From NCBI GenBank assembly GCA_020633125.1, contig JACKEH010000070.1:1-20870 (forward strand): 20,870 bases of DNA, in the 5' to 3' direction. The notes below the pieces were generated by a model, which was not told where the DNA came from, did no database searches, and saw only the letters and a program-made list of their open reading frames with translations. Both the position numbers and the translations under genes were made by a program. Below are positions 7,838 through 14,830 of the stretch, one piece after another. Position 1 is the stretch's first letter; every line of letters starts with the position of its first letter. The stretch is from Sandaracinus sp. (GTDB lineage: Bacteria > Myxococcota_A > Polyangia > Polyangiales > Houyiibacteriaceae).

Positions 7838-8296
7838 ATGAGCCAAACTCCCACCTACGAGGACCGTCCGAGCGGCCGGGTCTATCGCGACGCCAAGGAG
7901 ATGGTCAACGACTACCTCCGACGCTACGGCGCCGCGCACGGCGCGAGCGTCGAAGTGCTCGACGAGGACGGCTACACGGAGCTCACGCGCGGGTCGGCGC
8001 AGGTCGGCGTCAACGTGCTCGAAGAGCACGGCGTGTTGCTCTTGCTCTCGCGCATCCTCGACGTACCGAAGGACGAGCGCGAGGCCTTCTACCGGCGCCT
8101 GCTCGAGCTGAACTTCCTCGTGACCAGCGACGCCGCATTCGCGATCGACCGTGACCGCGACGTCGTCTACCTGCGCGCCCACCGGCGGCTCTCGGGCTTG
8201 GACTTCGAAGAGTTCGAGGATCTCCTGCGCAACGTCTCGGCGGTCGCGGACGAGTGGGACGATCGTTTGGCGGAGCTCTTCGGCGTCGACCGCTGA
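7838..8296 (+). CDS. YbjN / type III secretion chaperone-fold protein
   Basis: 152 residues from ATG 7838. It opens with VYRDAKEMVNDYLRRYGA, continues with beta strands around NVLEEHGVLLLLSRI, then EAFYRRLLELNFLVTSDAAFAID, DVVYLRAHRRLSGLDFEEFEDLLRNV and an acidic end. The pattern of a helix, short strands, an LLxLN helix and a final VxLRxxxxLxxLDxxEF block is typical of YbjN/CesT-like folds. Those include secretion chaperones and poorly understood stress or regulatory proteins. No type III secretion gene lies nearby, so a chaperone role for an effector is unsupported. The start is divergent from the amidase gene with only 21 nt between start codons. There is no signal peptide, so the protein is probably cytoplasmic. 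Confidence 0.72.
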   Translation: MSQTPTYEDRPSGRVYRDAKEMVNDYLRRYGAAHGASVEVLDEDGYTELTRGSAQVGVNVLEEHGVLLLLSRILDVPKDEREAFYRRLLELNFLVTSDAAFAIDRDRDVVYLRAHRRLSGLDFEEFEDLLRNVSAVADEWDDRLAELFGVDR

Positions 8297-8333
8297 TCGC
8301 CGCTCGAGGCGCTGCTCGGCCCGAGACCGCTCA

Positions 8334-8350
8334 CCCGGCGAGCTGCCGGG
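8334..8350 (+). terminator. GC-rich hairpin after the YbjN-like gene
   Basis: CCCGGC-GAGCT-GCCGGG, a 6-bp stem 38 nt past the stop codon, with no T-run after it. In this GC-rich genome such stems may be chance, so it is only a candidate. Confidence 0.25.
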
Positions 8351-8387
8351 CGGCCACCTCCCCGACGACGCCGCAGACCCTGGTGCG

Positions 8388-8704
8388 GCACGATTCCACC
8401 TCGATTCACCGCCACCCACGCTCGGGCGTGGGGACGGCAGTTTCGCGGAATCCTGCCGCTCCACGGACTCACGTCCGTTCCGCCAGGCACGATTCCACCT
8501 CGATTCACCCCCACCCACGCTCGGGCGTGGGGACGGCAGTTTCGCGGAATCCTGCCCCTCCACGGACTCACGTCCGCTCCGCCAGGCACGATTCCGCTTC
8601 AATTCACCCCCACCCACGCTCGGGCGTGGGGACGGTAGTTTCGCGGAATCCTTCCGCTCCACGGACTCACGTCCGTTCCGCCAGGCACGATTCCGCTTCA
8701 ATTC
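8388..8704. repeat. Three 99-bp tandem repeats plus a 20-nt fourth copy
   Basis: Units are 8388-8486, 8487-8585 and 8586-8684, with a partial unit at 8685-8704; the period is exactly 99 nt. Unit 2 differs from unit 1 at three positions and unit 3 at six. Each unit contains two strong stems: CCCACGC-TCGG-GCGTGGG (8415-8432 in unit 1) and ACGGAC-TCAC-GTCCGT (8463-8478). The second is enclosed by TGCC/GGCA and GGAATC/GATTCC, the latter pairing across the unit boundary. Because 99 is a multiple of 3, all six frames give 33-residue repeats, but no conserved start or gene is seen. It fills most of the 455-bp gap 8297-8751. It resembles a dispersed intergenic repeat of the REP type. Confidence 0.95.
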
Positions 8705-8710
8705 CGCGAC

Positions 8711-8740
8711 TTGGCCCTCCCGGCCGGCCGGTGGTAATCT
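8711..8740 (+). promoter_or_regulatory. Candidate promoter of the PEGA membrane protein
   Basis: TTGGCC (8711-8716), an 18-nt spacer containing a CGGCCGGCCG palindrome, then TAATCT (8735-8740), which ends 11 nt before the ATG at 8752. It begins just after the last partial 99-bp repeat. Confidence 0.5.
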
Positions 8741-8751
8741 TCGTCGTTCGT

Positions 8752-10095
8752 ATGGAAGAGCCGTCGCGCGAGCCTCAGAGCGGATCGGCCGACCCCAACG
8801 CTCGTGTGGGCGAGCGAGAAGAAGACCGTGATTGGTCGTCGGGGCGCCTGAGCGTGGTCGAAGCGGACGCCGCTGCCGCCGCCATTCGCCCGTCTTGGGA
8901 GATGGGCGAGTGGGAAGCGCCGGCCCCGGTCGCCGCCCAACCCGCCGCCAAGGCCGACGACGTCGCGGCGCCTTCGCGTGCGTTCGGGACCGCGCCGGCC
9001 GCACTGGGCGCGAAGGCCGACGCACCCGCCAAGGTCCCAGAGCCCAACGCCGAGCCGATCGCGGAGAAGACCGAGGCGAAGCCAGCGGTCCCGGCGGCTC
9101 CGAAAGCCGAGGCGAAGCCCCCGAAGGCGGACGCCAAATCCGGCAAGTCGAAGGGCAAGTCGAAGGGTGGCAAGGCGAAAGCCCAGTCCGCGGAGGCGAA
9201 GACGGAGCCGAGGACGGAGGAGGCGAAGTCCGCGCAGCCGAGCGCCCCGGTGGTGGCGAAGGCCGCGCCAGCCCCGACGCCTCCGGCCCCCGCGGCGGCT
9301 CGACCCGCCCTTCCGACCGCTCCTGCCTCGGTTGCTCCCCTCTCGACGCCTCCCCGGCCCTCGTTGGAGGAGGTGCGTGCCATCAGCGCGGAGGACACCG
9401 ACAACCTCCCGGCGCTGCGGGTCGGCTCCAACAACACCACTCGAAACGTGGTGATCGGCGTGGTGGTCGTCGCGGCGTTGGTCGTCGGAACGATCGTGTC
9501 GATGACGGGGGGCGACGACGCGGTCCCCCCGAGCACCCAAGCGGCCCCACCGACGTCCACGACCACCCCTTCGACGACGACGTCGACGACGTCTTCCCCG
9601 TCCACCGCCAGCGCGGGAGCGGAGCCGAACGCGACCGCGGCCGCGACGACACCGACGCCCGCCATCGAGGCTGCCGAAGCCGCTCCCGAATCGCCCCCCG
9701 AGCCGGAAGCGCCGGCCCCGGTTCCGGTGGAGATCACGGTCCGCACCGTTCCCGCGAACGCCACGCTGACCTTGGACGGCACCCCCGTGACGAGCCCCGT
9801 CAGCCGTCCGCAAGACCTACTCGCCGCCCCCCACGAGCTCCTGGTTCAGGCCGAGGGCTACGAGCCCCGCACCGAGACGGTTCGGTTCGACCGTACGCGC
9901 AGCGTGCGCGTCGAGCTTCGCCGCGTCGCCGTGGCCCCCCCCGCCCCGACGCCCCGCCCCGCGGTGGCCCGGCCCACGACGACCACGATGCGACGTGCTC
10001 CCTCGACGATGGCGACGCCGCGGTCCTCGACGATGGCGACCTCTTCGCGCATGCGCTCGGGCGGCGCCGGGTTCACCACCGACAACCCGTACTGA
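8752..10095 (+). CDS. PEGA-domain single-pass membrane protein
   Basis: 447 residues from ATG 8752. Residues 1-60 are acidic and polar. Residues 60-205 are low-complexity Ala/Pro/Lys, including a histone-H1-like KSGKSKGKSKGGKAKA run at about 129-144. One transmembrane helix lies at 233-250 (VVIGVVVVAALVVGTIVS). A Thr/Ser-rich linker (260-300) and a Pro/Glu linker lead to a PEGA domain at about 325-392 (VEITVRTVPANATLTLDG, then PHELLVQAEGYEPRTETV). The C-terminus is Pro/Thr-rich and ends TDNPY; the codons around 10001-10040 hold a 16-nt direct repeat at 24-nt spacing. The topology puts PEGA outside the cytoplasmic membrane. In myxobacteria PEGA commonly forms the tail of membrane kinases; this protein has the tail without a kinase. 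No enzymatic domain is seen, so function is unknown. Confidence 0.82.
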   Translation: MEEPSREPQSGSADPNARVGEREEDRDWSSGRLSVVEADAAAAAIRPSWEMGEWEAPAPVAAQPAAKADDVAAPSRAFGTAPAALGAKADAPAKVPEPNAEPIAEKTEAKPAVPAAPKAEAKPPKADAKSGKSKGKSKGGKAKAQSAEAKTEPRTEEAKSAQPSAPVVAKAAPAPTPPAPAAARPALPTAPASVAPLSTPPRPSLEEVRAISAEDTDNLPALRVGSNNTTRNVVIGVVVVAALVVGTIVSMTGGDDAVPPSTQAAPPTSTTTPSTTTSTTSSPSTASAGAEPNATAAATTPTPAIEAAEAAPESPPEPEAPAPVPVEITVRTVPANATLTLDGTPVTSPVSRPQDLLAAPHELLVQAEGYEPRTETVRFDRTRSVRVELRRVAVAPPAPTPRPAVARPTTTTMRRAPSTMATPRSSTMATSSRMRSGGAGFTTDNPY

Positions 10096-10154
10096 GCACC
10101 TCGACCACGCGCTCGACGGCAAGGTCGTTCACGCGCGCTTCGTGCGCTGACGCG

Positions 10155-10183
10155 TTGCGACACCCCCGGGCGGCTCGTAGGCT
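10155..10183 (+). promoter_or_regulatory. Candidate purM promoter
   Basis: TTGCGA (10155-10160), a 17-nt spacer and TAGGCT (10178-10183). The hexamer ends 8 nt before the purM ATG, predicting a leaderless or nearly leaderless mRNA. No PurR-like operator is evident. Confidence 0.5.
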
Positions 10184-10191
10184 CGCGCCCC

Positions 10192-11259
10192 ATGAGCGAG
10201 GCCAAGGGCCTGACCTACAAAGACGCCGGCGTCGACATGGAGGCGGGAGACCGCCTCGTCGATCGCATCAAGCCGCTCGCGGCGCGAACCAAGACGCCCC
10301 TCGTCCTCGGTGGCGTGGGCGGCTTCGCCGGGCTCTGCGCCCTGCCACCCGACATCGAGGAGCCCGTCCTCGTCTCGGGCACGGATGGCGTCGGCACCAA
10401 GCTGAAGCTCGCGTTCCTCACCGGACGCCACGACACGGTCGGCATCGACCTCGTCGCCATGTGCGTCAACGACGTCATCACCGTCGGCGCGCGCCCGCTC
10501 TTCTTCCTCGACTACTTCGCGACCGGACGCCTCGACGTCGCCATCGGCGAAGCGGTCGTCTCCGGCATCGCCGAAGGTTGCCGCCAGGCGGGCTGCGCGC
10601 TCCTCGGCGGCGAGACCGCGGAGCTCCCCGGCTTCTACGCCGACGGCGAATACGACCTTGCCGGCTTCTCCGTCGGTGTGGTCGGCAAGAAGTCCGTGCT
10701 CGACGGCAGCGCGGTCCAAGAGGGCGACGTGCTGCTCGGCCTCGCGTCCAGCGGTCTGCACTCCAACGGCTACAGCCTCGCGCGCCGCGCCTTGCTCGAT
10801 CACGCCGGGCTCTCGCTCGACAGCATCCCGGACGGGCTCGGCGAGACCCTCGCCGACGCGCTCCTTCGCCCCACCCGCATCTACGCCGACGCCACGCGCG
10901 TCGCGCTCTCGGTCGGCGGCGTGCACGCGCTCAGCCACATCACGGGCGGCGGTCTTCCCGGCAACCTCCCCCGCGTGCTCCCGAAGCACCTCGGCGCGGA
11001 GATCGACGGCCGCTGGCCCGAGCCCGCCGTCTTCGACCTCGTTCGCCGCGCGGGCCGCGTCGAAGAAGCCGAGATGCGCCGCACCTTCAACCTCGGCGTC
11101 GGCCTCGTGGTCGTCGCGGCCGCCGATCGCGCCGCCGCCATTCAAGCGGCGCTCGAACAATCCGGCGAGCGTGTCTTCCGCATCGGCCACGTGGTCCCCT
11201 CGAACGTCGATCCCGAGGACTACGAAGCCCGCGTGACCTACACGTCCCAAGAGGCGTGA
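10192..11259 (+). CDS. purM: Phosphoribosylformylglycinamidine cyclo-ligase (AIR synthetase)
   Basis: 355 residues from ATG 10192, close to the usual family length (~345). The enzyme closes the imidazole ring of FGAM with ATP to give AIR, step 5 of de novo purine synthesis, in the cytoplasm. Hallmarks are the N-terminal YKDAGVDMEAGDRLVDRIKP, GGVGGFAGL, the ATP-binding SGTDGVGTKLKLA (61-74), MCVNDVITVGARPLFFLDYF, LLGGETAELPGFY, SSGLHSNGYSL, and HITGGGLPGNLPRVLP. All the conserved blocks of the PurM superfamily appear intact. The stop shares its last base with the purN ATG (TGATG), so purN is translationally coupled, as in many bacterial purMN operons. Confidence 0.97.
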   Translation: MSEAKGLTYKDAGVDMEAGDRLVDRIKPLAARTKTPLVLGGVGGFAGLCALPPDIEEPVLVSGTDGVGTKLKLAFLTGRHDTVGIDLVAMCVNDVITVGARPLFFLDYFATGRLDVAIGEAVVSGIAEGCRQAGCALLGGETAELPGFYADGEYDLAGFSVGVVGKKSVLDGSAVQEGDVLLGLASSGLHSNGYSLARRALLDHAGLSLDSIPDGLGETLADALLRPTRIYADATRVALSVGGVHALSHITGGGLPGNLPRVLPKHLGAEIDGRWPEPAVFDLVRRAGRVEEAEMRRTFNLGVGLVVVAAADRAAAIQAALEQSGERVFRIGHVVPSNVDPEDYEARVTYTSQEA

Positions 11260-11903
11260 TGCGCCTCGTCGTCCTCGTCTCCGGCCGAGGCAGCAACCTC
11301 GCCGCGCTCTGGAAGGCGATCGACGAAGGCCGCTGTTCGGCCGAGGTCGTGGCCGTCGTGGCCGATCGCGACGCGCCTGCGCTCGAGCAAGCCTCGTCGC
11401 GCGGGGTCGCCACGGCGATCGTTCCGCTGCGGCGTGGCGATGACCGCGAAGCCTGGAACGTCGCCCTCAAGGAATGCGTGGAAGCCCACCGCCCGGACCT
11501 GGTGGTCCTGGCCGGCTTCATGCGTGTCCTCGGCGGCGCCTTCGTGCAGCGCTACCGCAGCCGCATCGTCAACGTGCACCCGGCCTTGCTTCCTTCGTTC
11601 CCCGGCGCCCACGGGCCCGCCGACGCGATCGCCGCCGGAGTTCGTCTGAGCGGCTGCACGGTGCACCTCGTCGACGAAGGCGTCGACACCGGTCCGATCC
11701 TCGCCCAAGCCGCGGTTCGAGTCCTTCCCGGCGACGACGCGGCGAGCCTTCACGCGCGCATCCAACGCGCGGAGCACGCGTTGCTCCCCGCCGTCGTTCA
11801 CGCGGTCGCCACGGGCGCGCTCGAGCTCGACGGACCGACCTGGCGCACACACGGCGACGACGACGGCGTGATCCTCTTCGGCCCCGACCTCCCGAGCGGC
11901 TGA
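11259..11903 (+). CDS. purN: Phosphoribosylglycinamide formyltransferase (GART)
   Basis: 214 residues, starting at the ATG that overlaps the purM stop by one base. It transfers a formyl group from 10-formyl-THF to GAR, step 3 of purine synthesis. The N-terminal phosphate loop reads VLVSGRGSNLAAL; the catalytic triad is N105, H107 (NVHPALLPSFPG) and D143 (VDEGVDTGPIL), matching N106/H108/D144 of E. coli PurN with a one-residue shift. G117-A118-H119 is the usual GAHA-like substrate loop, here GAHG. Length and spacing are normal. It lies between purM and an oxidoreductase-like gene whose TTG start is 3 nt beyond its stop. Confidence 0.96.
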   Translation: MRLVVLVSGRGSNLAALWKAIDEGRCSAEVVAVVADRDAPALEQASSRGVATAIVPLRRGDDREAWNVALKECVEAHRPDLVVLAGFMRVLGGAFVQRYRSRIVNVHPALLPSFPGAHGPADAIAAGVRLSGCTVHLVDEGVDTGPILAQAAVRVLPGDDAASLHARIQRAEHALLPAVVHAVATGALELDGPTWRTHGDDDGVILFGPDLPSG

Positions 11904-11906
11904 CCT

Positions 11907-13466
11907 TTGACGCACAGCTCTTACGACGTCGTCCTCCTCGGCCTCTCGCCCGAGCCTCTCTTCGCCGCCGCGTTGCTCGCGAAGCGTGGGTTTCGTGTGC
12001 TCGTGCTCGGCCAAGGCGAGCTTCCGCCGTCGTACACGGTCGCGGGCACGTCGCTCCCGCGCGCGCCCTTCACGTTCGACGCGGCGCACAGCCCCGTCGC
12101 GCGTCGCATTCTCGCCGAGCTCGCGCTCAGCCAGCTCTTCCGCCGCCGCAGCGTCGCCTTCGACCCCGCGTTGCAGGTCGTGCTCCCACGACACCGCTTC
12201 GACCTCGCCCTCGACGAGGCCTGCCTCGAACGCGAGATCGCCCGCGAGCTGCCGACCGTCCGCCGCGCCGTCGAAGAGCTGCATCGTCAGCTCACCCGCC
12301 AATCGGAGCGTGTGGACGCGCTGCTCGACCGCGATCTGGTCTGGCCACCCGATGGCTTCCTCGAGCGCCGCGAGCTGCAACGCGCGATGCAAGCGTTGCC
12401 CTTCGAGCGCGACGGCAGCTCCCCCGATCCCTTGGCCGAGCTGCCCGAGCGCAACGCCTTCCGATTGATCTACGACGCCCCGAGCCGCGCCTTCTCGTCG
12501 CTCGATCCATCGCAGCTCCCGGCGTTCGCCATCGCGCGCCACTACGCCGCGTGGCTTCGCGGGTCGGTGAAACTCGAAGGCGGCTACGACTGGCTGCATC
12601 GCACCCTCCTCGATCGCATTCGCACCCACGGCGGCGAGGTGCGCATCGCCGAGCGCGCCGAACGCGTGAACGTGCGCCGGGGCGTCGTCGAAGGCGTCGT
12701 GCTCGCCTCTGGCGAGGTCATCGGCGCCGGCTTCCTCGTGCACGGCGGCGAGGTCGCGTCGCTCCTGCGCCTCTTGCCCGACCGCGCGGCGCTCGACCCC
12801 CTCTTCGAACGCGTCGGCGAGCCGAGCCCTCGCTTCTTCCGCTACACGCTGCACGTCCTGCTGCGCACCGAAGGCGTGCCGGAAGGCATGGCCCGCGACG
12901 TCCTCTTCGTGCGCGACCCCGCACGCCCTCGCGTTGGCGAGAACTTCCTCCGTCTCGAGCTCGACGACGGCTGGGGTCGAGGCTCGCGCGCCGAAGGCAC
13001 ACCGAGCGGACGCGCGCGCCTCACCGTCGAAGCCTTGCTCCCGCGCCGCGGCGTCGAGGAGGTCTCGGGCTACGTCGCGAGCCAACGCGAGCGCATCCTC
13101 GCGACCCTCTCCGAGCTCGTCCCCTTCCTCTCGGATCATGCCGAGCTCATCGACTCGCCCCACGACGGCCGGGACGCGCAGAACCTCTCGACCGGTGCGC
13201 TGATCGCCCCCGAAGAACCTTGGTCGCGCGGCCCCCGCACCATGCGCGCCGTCCACGGCTACCCCGTCCGCGGGATGTTGGGCGTCGCGGGTCTCCCGCT
13301 GCGCACGCCGCTGCGTCGCCTCCTGCTCTGCGGCCCCCACAACCTCCCCGGCCTCGGCCTCGAAGGAAGCCTCGTGGCCGCCTGGTCCGCCGCCCGCGTC
13401 GTCACGCGCAACGACCGTCGGCGGGAGTGGATGCGGCGCGGGCTCTGGACCCGGATGGAGATCTGA
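11907..13466 (+). CDS. NAD(P)/FAD-dependent oxidoreductase-like protein with altered cofactor motifs
   Basis: 519 residues from TTG 11907, 3 nt after the purN stop; no better start lies before the first beta strand. Overall layout resembles phytoene-desaturase/amine-oxidase-type flavoproteins: an N-terminal Rossmann strand-helix-strand (DVVLLG...AAALLAKRGFRVLVLG), a central region with SVKLEGGYDWLHRTLLDRI (like the GG motif strand that builds the product-side domain), VVEGVVLASGEVIGAGFLVH, and a C-terminal block NLPGLGLEGSLVAAWSAARV. The dinucleotide motif GxGxxG reads GLSPEP (12-17), the Glu ending strand 2 is G35, and the C-terminal GD is G476-P477. FAD binding is therefore doubtful and substrate unknown. 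Coupling to purine genes suggests co-expression only. Confidence 0.65.
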   Translation: MTHSSYDVVLLGLSPEPLFAAALLAKRGFRVLVLGQGELPPSYTVAGTSLPRAPFTFDAAHSPVARRILAELALSQLFRRRSVAFDPALQVVLPRHRFDLALDEACLEREIARELPTVRRAVEELHRQLTRQSERVDALLDRDLVWPPDGFLERRELQRAMQALPFERDGSSPDPLAELPERNAFRLIYDAPSRAFSSLDPSQLPAFAIARHYAAWLRGSVKLEGGYDWLHRTLLDRIRTHGGEVRIAERAERVNVRRGVVEGVVLASGEVIGAGFLVHGGEVASLLRLLPDRAALDPLFERVGEPSPRFFRYTLHVLLRTEGVPEGMARDVLFVRDPARPRVGENFLRLELDDGWGRGSRAEGTPSGRARLTVEALLPRRGVEEVSGYVASQRERILATLSELVPFLSDHAELIDSPHDGRDAQNLSTGALIAPEEPWSRGPRTMRAVHGYPVRGMLGVAGLPLRTPLRRLLLCGPHNLPGLGLEGSLVAAWSAARVVTRNDRRREWMRRGLWTRMEI

Positions 13467-13500
13467 GCGCGGGGCCCCATTCCGGCTCTGCCGGTTGGGG

Positions 13501-13521
13501 GAGGGAGCGCGTCGCTCCCTC
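13501..13521 (+). terminator. Hairpin after the oxidoreductase-like gene
   Basis: A perfect 9-bp stem, GAGGGAGCG/CGCTCCCTC, with a CGT loop, 34 nt after the stop at 13466. It is preceded by a smaller CCGG-ctctg-CCGG stem (about 13482-13494). No T-run follows (GAGAAAGG), so it may be a pause, processing or Rho-assisted site. Confidence 0.45.
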
Positions 13522-13613
13522 GAGAAAGGAGAAGAGCGGGAATCAGCGCAACGGCGCTTCGCCGACGGGGCGACGACGCTCGACGCCACGTCCGGAAACT
13601 CCACCCGCGCGCT

Positions 13614-13636
13614 CGGACCGCGGTCCGGGTTAGCAT
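13614..13636 (+). promoter_or_regulatory. Palindrome plus -10-like element before pilT
   Basis: A perfect 14-nt palindrome CGGACCGCGGTCCG (13614-13627) sits 3 nt upstream of TAGCAT (13631-13636), which ends 6 nt before the pilT ATG. The palindrome would occupy the spacer of a sigma70-type promoter, a place where an operator could act. No convincing -35 hexamer is seen. Confidence 0.4.
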
Positions 13637-13642
13637 GTCCGC

Positions 13643-14764
13643 ATGCACTCTCCCGAAGAAGGACCGCGCATCAGCCTCCGCCAGCTCCTTCAGGTGATGA
13701 TCCAGCAAGGCGCCTCCGACTTGCACATCACCACCGGCACGCCGCCGCAGCTGCGCATCGACGGCAGCCTCACGCCGCTGCGCACGCCACCGCTCGGCCC
13801 CGTCGAGACGAAATACCTCTGCTACGAGGTCATGACCGAAGAGCAGAAGATCAAGTTCGAGAAGAACAACGAGCTCGACTTCTCCTTCGGCGTGAAGGGG
13901 CTCTCACGCTTCCGCGCGAACGTCTTCATGCAGCGTGGCGCCATCGCGGGTGCCTTCCGCGCCATCCCCTTCAAGATTCGCTCGCTCGAAGACCTCGGCC
14001 TTCCGAGCGTGCTCCGTGAGCTCTGCGACCTTCCGCGTGGCCTCGTGCTCGTCACCGGCCCGACCGGCTCCGGCAAGTCGACGACGCTCGCCGCCATGAT
14101 CGACAAGATCAACTCGGAGCGTCGCGACCACATCATCACGATCGAAGACCCGATCGAGTACCTGCACATGAACAAGATGTGCGTCGTGAACCAGCGCGAG
14201 ATCGGCGCGGACACGAACACCTTCAAGGGCGCGCTCAAATACGTCCTTCGTCAGGACCCGGACGTCGTGCTCGTCGGTGAGATGCGCGACCTCGAGACCA
14301 TCGAGGCCGCGATGACCATCAGCGAGACGGGCCACCTCGTCTTCGCGACGCTTCACACCAACAGCGCGGTGCAGTCGATCAACCGCGTTATCGACGTCTT
14401 CCCGCCCCACCAGCAGCCCCAGATTCGCGCGCAGCTCTCCTTCGTGCTGCAGGCCGTCGTCACGCAGATGCTGCTCCCGCGCCCGGACGGTCCCGGTCGA
14501 AGCCTCGCGGCCGAGATCATGATCCCCAACTACGCGATTCGAAACCTCATCCGCGAGAACAAGGTCCACCAGATCTACGGCATCATGCAGACCGGCCAAG
14601 GCGCGTCGGGCATGCAGACGATGAATCAGGCGCTCTACAAGCTCTTCCGTGCCGGCCACGTAGGTCTCGAAGAGGCGATGGCGCGCTCGCTCGAGCCCGC
14701 CGAGCTGCAGACGATGATCGAGCAGAACGTCACGATCCAATCCGGCGAACGCCGCGGACGCTGA
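13643..14764 (+). CDS. pilT: Type IV pilus retraction ATPase PilT
   Basis: 373 residues from ATG 13643. This hexameric secretion ATPase depolymerises type IV pili at the cytoplasmic base and powers twitching (S-motility in myxobacteria). The N-terminal domain has QGASDLHITTGTPPQLRIDG. Then come Walker A GPTGSGKST (139-147), the Asp box ITIEDPIEY (167-173), Walker B DPDVVLVGEMRD (205-216), the His box TGHLVFATLHT (229-239), and the PilT-specific AIRNLIRE (298-305), which separates it from PilB. There is no PilB-type N-domain or zinc tetracysteine. No other pilus genes flank it. PilU is an alternative, but PilU lacks a perfect AIRNLIRE, so PilT or a PilT paralogue is favoured. A bidirectional palindrome follows the stop. 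Confidence 0.94.
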   Translation: MHSPEEGPRISLRQLLQVMIQQGASDLHITTGTPPQLRIDGSLTPLRTPPLGPVETKYLCYEVMTEEQKIKFEKNNELDFSFGVKGLSRFRANVFMQRGAIAGAFRAIPFKIRSLEDLGLPSVLRELCDLPRGLVLVTGPTGSGKSTTLAAMIDKINSERRDHIITIEDPIEYLHMNKMCVVNQREIGADTNTFKGALKYVLRQDPDVVLVGEMRDLETIEAAMTISETGHLVFATLHTNSAVQSINRVIDVFPPHQQPQIRAQLSFVLQAVVTQMLLPRPDGPGRSLAAEIMIPNYAIRNLIRENKVHQIYGIMQTGQGASGMQTMNQALYKLFRAGHVGLEEAMARSLEPAELQTMIEQNVTIQSGERRGR

Positions 14765-14779
14765 CGACGAGTCGAGCGC

Positions 14780-14807
14780 TCGATGCGCGTCACGTGACGC
14801 GCATCGA
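14780..14807. terminator. 28-nt perfect palindrome between convergent pilT and kinase genes
   Basis: The half-site tCGATGCGCGTCAC is followed directly by its reverse complement, centred on CACGTG. It starts 16 nt after the pilT stop and ends 24 nt from the kinase stop on the other strand, so it suits a bidirectional terminator. There is no T-tract on either side, so a protein-binding site is also possible. Confidence 0.6.
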
Positions 14808-14830
14808 CGTTCCTCGCCTACGAGCGCGCA

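Noticed and set aside
7838..8296. Type III secretion chaperone assignment for the YbjN-like protein
   Set aside because: The fold fits, but no secretion apparatus or effector gene lies in the window, so the specific role is unsupported.
8388..8704. CRISPR array
   Set aside because: The whole 99-nt unit is repeated with no unique spacers, and no cas gene is present.
7817..9025. Upstream extension of the amidase frame through the 99-bp repeats (33-residue repeats on the minus strand)
   Set aside because: It would cross the YbjN-like gene and the PEGA gene on the other strand and put the lipoprotein signal in mid-protein. The repeats stay open in all frames simply because 99 is divisible by 3.
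11238..13604. 788-codon minus-strand frame opposite purN and the oxidoreductase-like gene
   Set aside because: Shadow frame; the plus strand has the conserved purN motifs and this translation has no recognisable domain.
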